Positions 59,465 to 64,000 of a stretch of 64,000 bases of DNA are shown piece by piece (position 1 is the stretch's first letter; each line of letters begins with the position of its first letter). The position numbers were made by a program, and so were the translations under genes. A model generated the notes under the pieces. That model did no database searches and was not told the origin of the DNA. It worked only from the letters and a program-made list of their open reading frames with translations. This stretch comes from Xenorhabdus beddingii (GTDB lineage Bacteria > Pseudomonadota > Gammaproteobacteria > Enterobacterales > Enterobacteriaceae). The stretch is taken from the NCBI RefSeq assembly GCF_002127545.1, contig NZ_MUBK01000003.1, positions 124,001 to 188,000 of the forward strand, read 5' to 3'.

Positions 59465-60658
59465 ATGACAAAAAAGAAGCCAGAAACCTTATTGGTTAAT
59501 GTAGGAAGGGAAAAAAAATATACGCAAGGTGCCGTTAACCCCCTGATTCAACGGACATCATCTGTCATTTTCGATACCGTTGAAGACCTGAAATATGCGT
59601 TGCAAAATCACAATAAAGGCGAATTATTCTATGGACGCCGTGGCACGATGACGCATTTTGCCTTTCAGAGCGCCATGACTGAACTGGAAGGTGGCGCTGG
59701 CTGTGCATTGTATCCTTCCGGTGCGGCCGCTATCACTCATTCAATTCTGGCTTTCGTAGAAACAGGCGATCACGTTCTGATGACGGGAACGGTGTACGAA
59801 CCAACACAGAGTTTTTGTGATCATTTCCTGAAAAGAATGGATATCTCCACCGATTATTTTGATCCGATGATGGGAGAGAATATTGCTTCTCTGATCAGGC
59901 CAAACACTAAGGTGCTTTTTCTTGAGTCTCCCGGCTCGCTAACGATGGAAATACAGGATATTCCTGCTATCGTGCGGGCTGCCCGTCAGGTCAATCCTGA
60001 TATTGTCATTATCATTGATAATACCTGGGCGGCGGGCGTTTTGTTTAAGGCTCTGGAGTTTGGTATCGATATTTCCGTTCAATCCGCGACAAAATATATC
60101 ATCGGTCATTCAGATGGCATGCTGGGCACCGCAGTCGCCAATGCCCGATGTTGGGAGCAACTCAGGGAGCGATCTTACCTGCTGGGGCAAATTGCCGATC
60201 CCGATACCGTTTATATGGCAATGCGCGGTTTGCACACATTGGCGACTCGTCTAAGGCAACATGAAAAAAGCAGTATCGAAATAGCCAAATGGCTCGCACA
60301 ACGACCGGAAGTGGCCGAGGTTTATCATCCCGCCCTGCCTTCCTGCCCCGGACACCCCTATTTTAAACGCGATTTCACAGGTTCCTGCGGACTGTTTTCT
60401 TTTCTCCTGAACACCCAGCTTACCGCCGAACAACTGGCTGATTATCTCGATAACATGAAACATTTTAAGATGGCGTTTTCATGGGGAGGGTTTGAGTCGT
60501 TGATTTTGTATGTTCAACCTGAAATGCTCAAAACGCTGCGTCGCTATCATCCACCACAAAAAACCGGCACATTATTCCGCCTTCACATAGGGTTGGAAGA
60601 TCCTCAAGATTTGATGGATGATCTGAAAGCGGGTTTTGCCCGCCTCGCGATGCGTTAA
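59465..60658 (+). CDS. metC: Cystathionine beta-lyase
   Basis: A 397-residue PLP-dependent enzyme that cleaves cystathionine to homocysteine, pyruvate and ammonia in methionine synthesis. The PLP lysine is Lys210 in '[14 protein letters not shown]'; '[24 protein letters not shown]' and '[16 protein letters not shown]' are conserved. GGTGAGATCTC precedes the ATG. It is divergent from exbBD. Confidence 0.95.
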   Translation: MTKKKPETLLVNVGREKKYTQGAVNPLIQRTSSVIFDTVEDLKYALQNHNKGELFYGRRGTMTHFAFQSAMTELEGGAGCALYPSGAAAITHSILAFVETGDHVLMTGTVYEPTQSFCDHFLKRMDISTDYFDPMMGENIASLIRPNTKVLFLESPGSLTMEIQDIPAIVRAARQVNPDIVIIIDNTWAAGVLFKALEFGIDISVQSATKYIIGHSDGMLGTAVANARCWEQLRERSYLLGQIADPDTVYMAMRGLHTLATRLRQHEKSSIEIAKWLAQRPEVAEVYHPALPSCPGHPYFKRDFTGSCGLFSFLLNTQLTAEQLADYLDNMKHFKMAFSWGGFESLILYVQPEMLKTLRRYHPPQKTGTLFRLHIGLEDPQDLMDDLKAGFARLAMR

Positions 60659-60688
60659 TGTCCTGATAAAACAATGTGTCAACATTGT

Positions 60689-60724
60689 TGGCTGTCTTTC
60701 CCTTACAGACAGCCACGGTTTTGT
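60689..60724 (+). terminator. Terminator after metC
   Basis: Perfect 9-base-pair stem TGGCTGTCT/AGACAGCCA with a 9-base loop and then CGGTTTTGTTTT, 30 bases after the stop. Confidence 0.8.
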
Positions 60725-60841
60725 TTTATCCCTTCCAATCCCGTATGCTAAATCAAATCCACTTCCATCCCTCTATTTTGCGGTACACTGGGAGGGATCT
60801 GTCTGTTAATGAGTTTACTTACAAAAATTACAGGATAAACA

Positions 60842-61513
60842 ATGGAAACGTTAAGCGAGATTGTGCATGCACTCTGGCATCATGATTTTAACCAACTCGC
60901 CAACCCCGATATCATCTGGGTTATTTATGGTGTCCTCTTTGTCACCCTCGTACTGGAAAACGGACTATTACCCGCCGCCTTTTTACCCGGCGATACCTTA
61001 TTGGTACTTTCCGGCGCCTTAATTGCCAAAGGGGTCATGAGCTTCATCCCCACGGTTGTTCTGCTGACCATCGCAGCCAGTCTGGGATGTTGGTTAGGGT
61101 ATTTGCAAGGACGTTGGCTCGGCCATACCCGCATTGTCAAAAATTGGCTGGCTCAACTTCCCCTGCAATACCGGCAACGCGCTAATACCCTGTTTGCCAA
61201 ACATGGCCTATCGGCCCTGCTTATCGGGCGTTTTTTGGCATTTGTGCGTACTCTCCTGCCAACATTTGCGGGCATTTCTGGTCTAAATAATAAACGCTTT
61301 CAATTTTTTAACTGGTTAAGTGGCTTTTTATGGGTCATTATTATCGTGGGTTTTGGCTATATCTTGAACCAGATCCCTTTTGTTAAAGCACATCAAGATC
61401 TGGTCATGAACATTTTGGTCATTCTACCCGTCGTTTTGTTGATCAGTGGGCTGTCTGCTTCTTTGTTGATGTACTGGCGTCACAAAAGAGCATCATCGAA
61501 GAAAAATCAGTAA
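60842..61513 (+). CDS. yghB: DedA-family membrane protein YghB
   Basis: A 223-residue inner-membrane protein of the DedA family, thought to flip undecaprenyl or other polyprenyl phosphate lipids and needed in E. coli (with YqjA) for cell division and pH/drug tolerance. '[25 protein letters not shown]', '[15 protein letters not shown]' and '[20 protein letters not shown]' are the DedA signature motifs. YghB rather than YqjA is chosen from position between metC and dkgA. Confidence 0.92.
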   Translation: METLSEIVHALWHHDFNQLANPDIIWVIYGVLFVTLVLENGLLPAAFLPGDTLLVLSGALIAKGVMSFIPTVVLLTIAASLGCWLGYLQGRWLGHTRIVKNWLAQLPLQYRQRANTLFAKHGLSALLIGRFLAFVRTLLPTFAGISGLNNKRFQFFNWLSGFLWVIIIVGFGYILNQIPFVKAHQDLVMNILVILPVVLLISGLSASLLMYWRHKRASSKKNQ

Positions 61514-61667
61514 ATATGCTGAATGACTGCCTCATCGATTAAATTCAATCAATTAAGTTCAATCAACCCATTTAATAAAGAAATATTAATTATAAACATC
61601 CAGATAAACCTATACACATCCACAAGTCATTTTTGGTAAAAGGCAAATTGCCTAACTGAGCAACACC

Positions 61668-61796
61668 ATGCCAAAAGATGGAAATTCTATTCCAGCCATG
61701 ATCGAAAAATTAAAACAAGAAGGTTTGGTTACCCTTGGTGAACAGCAGGATGTTACGCTTGATATCCGTAAACGGATTGACACAGCGTCCATCTGA
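61668..61796 (+). pseudogene. yqhD: yqhD remnant, C-terminal 42 codons
   Basis: The frame 'DGNSIPAMIEKLKQEGLVTL' then 'GEQQDVTLDIRKRIDTAS' corresponds closely to the very C-terminus of YqhD, the NADPH-dependent aldehyde reductase (E. coli ends with a similar SIPALLKKLEEHGM ... GENHDITLDVSRRIYEAA). Nothing upstream in 61514-61667 resembles the rest of YqhD. In E. coli the order is yghB-yqhC-yqhD-dkgA, so yqhC and nearly all of yqhD have been deleted here, leaving the junction. The comparison is from memory. Confidence 0.75.
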
Positions 61797-61821
61797 AATT
61801 CCAAGCCTGAAGGAGGTTAGA

Positions 61822-62652
61822 ATGGGTCAACAGACAATTATTAAACTCGTCGATGAAAATCAAATGCCACAACTGGGGCTTGGGGTTTGGAAAGCGAGTA
61901 ATGAGCAGGTTGTGGGAGCCATCCACACTGCATTAGAAGTGGGCTATCGTTCTATTGATACGGCCGCGATGTATAATAATGAAGAGGGTGTAGGGAAGGC
62001 CCTGAAAGAAAGTGCTATCCCACGTGAAGAGATTTTCGTCACCACCAAGCTCTGGAATGATCGTCATCTGGATGCCAGTGCTGCATTACAGGAAAGTTTG
62101 GCGAGATTACAGTTAGATTATGTTGATCTCTATCTCATTCAGTGGCCGGTTCCCGAACAGAACCATTATGTGGATGCCTGGAAGCAACTGATTGAGCTGA
62201 AAGAAGCGGGACTGACCCGCAGTATTGGTGTTTGTAATTTTCACATTGAACACTTACAAAAAGTGATTCAGGAAACGGGCGTCGTTCCCACGATCAATCA
62301 AATTGAACTGCATCCCCTGATGCAACAACGGCAGCTTCATTCATGGAATGCCACCCATCATATTACCACTGAGTCCTGGAGCCCATTATCACGGGGTGGA
62401 AAAGGTGTCTTTAACTCTCCACTGGTTGAACAACTGGCCATTAAGCACGGCAAAACACCAGCGCAAATTGTGATCCGCTGGCATCTCGAATGTGGCATGA
62501 TTGTCATTCCTAAATCTGTCACACCTTCGCGCATTAAAGAAAACTTTGATGTGTTTGATTTCAGATTGGAAAAAGAAGATTTGGCTGCGATGGCTGAATT
62601 GGATATTGGTAAGCGGATAGGCCCGAATCCCGATAATTACAATCAACTTTAA
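61822..62652 (+). CDS. dkgA: 2,5-diketo-D-gluconate reductase A (aldo/keto reductase)
   Basis: A 276-residue NADPH-dependent aldo/keto reductase (methylglyoxal and 2,5-diketogluconate substrates). The tetrad is intact: Asp and Tyr in 'SIDTAAMYNNEEGVG', Lys in 'VTTKLWN', and 'YLIQWPVPE' at the usual His position, where Gln replaces His. 'IPKSVTPSRIKENFDVFDF' binds NADPH. The ATG at 61822 follows GGAGG. It was presumably co-transcribed with yqhD. Confidence 0.92.
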   Translation: MGQQTIIKLVDENQMPQLGLGVWKASNEQVVGAIHTALEVGYRSIDTAAMYNNEEGVGKALKESAIPREEIFVTTKLWNDRHLDASAALQESLARLQLDYVDLYLIQWPVPEQNHYVDAWKQLIELKEAGLTRSIGVCNFHIEHLQKVIQETGVVPTINQIELHPLMQQRQLHSWNATHHITTESWSPLSRGGKGVFNSPLVEQLAIKHGKTPAQIVIRWHLECGMIVIPKSVTPSRIKENFDVFDFRLEKEDLAAMAELDIGKRIGPNPDNYNQL

Positions 62653-62945
62653 TGAATATCCACCGACCTCATTCAATCCCTTCCAATAGACCTGAATTCT
62701 GTTTTCCGGCAGGGTTCAGGTCAGGGACATAAGCCCTAGCCTAAAACACTATAAATTATCGATCAAATCAATATTATTGATAATAACTATGTTTACTATC
62801 TATGTATATTTGATGTCATAGACTTAATTATCAGCATTAAATAATTTACATATTAAATAGATAATAGATATCAACTGAATTTGTAACAATCCTTGATACA
62901 TCTGTTTTTAGTTATAAACCCCAAACAAAACTTAAGGAAATCACC

Positions 62946-63239
62946 ATGATTTATATCGTTATTTCTTTATTTATGCTTGTCCCTTTTTTCTTTGCTGTAA
63001 AAGGGTTCCTGTTATCACACCAAGTACATCACAATGTGGCAGGAATTCTGCTGGCAATCGCAGCGATGGCCTTTCACATGTACGTATTTCGTTTTAACAA
63101 AATACCGTTTGTGCATGTTGCCCTACCCCATCAACCGATTGTGTTCTATGGCGCAATTTTTGTGGCTTTTCTGCACGGTGTGATCTATTCCCTTTGTTTC
63201 GGTCGATATTATGGGAAAGCTATTTATGAAGAACATTAA
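62946..63239 (+). CDS. Small membrane protein of unknown function
   Basis: A 97-residue hydrophobic protein with three likely membrane segments, about residues 1-20, 28-50 and 66-88, and several histidines between them ('HQVHH', 'HVALPHQ'). AAGGAAATCACC precedes the ATG, and a hairpin follows the stop, so it looks like a real single gene. I do not recognise a family. The 290-base A+T-rich gap upstream shows no other gene. Confidence 0.7.
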   Translation: MIYIVISLFMLVPFFFAVKGFLLSHQVHHNVAGILLAIAAMAFHMYVFRFNKIPFVHVALPHQPIVFYGAIFVAFLHGVIYSLCFGRYYGKAIYEEH

Positions 63240-63254
63240 AATCTGTTTTGTGAC

Positions 63255-63281
63255 CCACCGCCCCCTTTGGGGGCGTCGTGG
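63255..63281. terminator. Terminator between the membrane protein and ytjB
   Basis: GCCCCC/GGGGGC stem with a TTT loop, extended by CCAC/GTGG, between convergent genes. Confidence 0.65.
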
Positions 63282-63311
63282 CGGATCGATAAGTTTCGCT
63301 ATCAGGATCGA

Positions 63312-63962
63312 CTAACGGTTCTCTCCATTATCCTCATCCGGTGATTTGACATTCGCAGTCAAAAGATAAGGAGATTGTTGCCAGCGGCTGGGCGCCAATT
63401 GCAGTAAATTATGCGCCAAAATAAAACCAATCGCCAAAGCCAACAGAAGCATGATCCGCAGTAAGTTAGTCGTGTTATCGACCTGATTGGATTCTGTTGC
63501 CAGCTTATGCGTATCCAGTGTCAGGCGAAGAAAACCCTTCGGATGATTTTTCCCCGGTATAGGGACAACGATTTGTTGGTTGAAGTAGCCACTGGATTTT
63601 TTTCCTTCCAGCGATAAGCGCTCACGCACTGAAACCGGCTCCCCACTCCGTGCTATCTGCGTTCCATTCTCCAGATAAACGCTGGCATCCAAAATGCGTT
63701 TGTTACTCGTCAAGTAAACCAAACTCGCCACAATCTTTTTATTATTAAGATCTTTGCTACCATTCTCCATATAATCAGCCAAGCTGAATGCAACCTGTTT
63801 TGCCAATGTATTCGCCAGATCTTCAAATTGCTTCATATGGGCCTGCTGTTGAGAACGGCTGAAATAGGAGACACCCTGCATCAGCATAACCAGCAGTGCT
63901 AGACATATTAAAATAATCGCCGTCTTATGCAGTCGAAATTTTAGCTTTGCTTTTATCATCAT
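63312..63962 (-). CDS. ytjB: YtjB/SmpA-family membrane protein
   Basis: A 216-residue inner-membrane protein: a first helix at about residues 14-34, a periplasmic domain with 'RILDASVYLENGTQIARSGE' then 'SLEGKKSSGYFNQQIVVPIPGKN', and a second helix at about 166-186 after 'LTLDTHKLATESNQVDNTTNLLR'. It matches E. coli YtjB (also called SmpA), whose function is uncertain. In E. coli it is divergent from serB, which would lie just beyond the window edge. Confidence 0.88.
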   Translation of the reverse strand: MMIKAKLKFRLHKTAIILICLALLVMLMQGVSYFSRSQQQAHMKQFEDLANTLAKQVAFSLADYMENGSKDLNNKKIVASLVYLTSNKRILDASVYLENGTQIARSGEPVSVRERLSLEGKKSSGYFNQQIVVPIPGKNHPKGFLRLTLDTHKLATESNQVDNTTNLLRIMLLLALAIGFILAHNLLQLAPSRWQQSPYLLTANVKSPDEDNGENR

Positions 63963-64000
63963 TATCCCATCCTATGATCGGAAAGCACATGTTGCCAGAT

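Overview
The window comes from a gammaproteobacterium of the order Enterobacterales, most likely an insect-pathogenic, nematode-associated Xenorhabdus (Photorhabdus or a close relative is the alternative). Three things point there: core gene order matching the enterobacterial secDF-tgt-queA, phoBR-sbcDC and exbBD-metC-yghB-dkgA neighbourhoods; a PirA/PirB binary insecticidal toxin pair; and short intergenic palindromes of the TTTCAAGTTGC type. No rRNA, tRNA, CRISPR array or intact insertion sequence was seen.

Layout. 1-3070: the tail of a LuxR-type regulator, then a 5-oxoproline uptake and pyroglutamyl-peptidase operon. 3167-14249: a long minus-strand housekeeping block (pgpA, thiL, nusB, ribE, ribD, nrdR, secF, secD, yajC, tgt, queA), with a Phd/Doc-type toxin-antitoxin pair wedged between tgt and queA. 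14362-26942: acpH, a 2-Cys peroxiredoxin with an OxyR-like site, ggt, brnQ, phoRB with a Pho box, and sbcDC. 27034-27681: hicAB. 27713-33824: an A+T-rich cassette of seven same-strand genes, bounded on both sides by a copy of the hicB tail and its terminator hairpin. 33872-40775: four tandem OppA-type peptide-binding proteins. 41094-46104: two periplasmic nucleotidase/phosphodiesterase genes and a porin. 47052-50330: fructokinase, a small two-gene toxin-antitoxin-like module, and rdgC. 50450-55352: a second porin, a TetR regulator and a GH20 beta-hexosaminidase. 55746-57548: pirA-pirB. 57633-63962: exbD, exbB, metC, yghB, the last fragment of a lost yqhD, dkgA, a small membrane protein and ytjB.

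The most interesting region is 28264-33664. A 78-residue peptide with a helical leader and a hydrophobic C-terminus is followed by an aldo/keto reductase-like protein, an SDR, an MFS exporter, a DUF6065-like protein, a 2-oxoglutarate/Fe(II) oxygenase and a tetrapyrrole-methylase-fold methyltransferase that keeps the R-x3-Y motif of borosin alpha-N-methyltransferases. I read this as a probable split-borosin RiPP pathway with unusual tailoring enzymes, acquired as a mobile cassette.

Much of the rest fits life in an insect host: peptide, pyroglutamate and nucleotide scavenging (pcp, ggt, OppA array, cpdB, nucleotidase), TonB energisation (exbBD) under a Fur-like box, chitin-sugar release (GH20), phosphate sensing (phoBR) and a binary toxin (pirAB).
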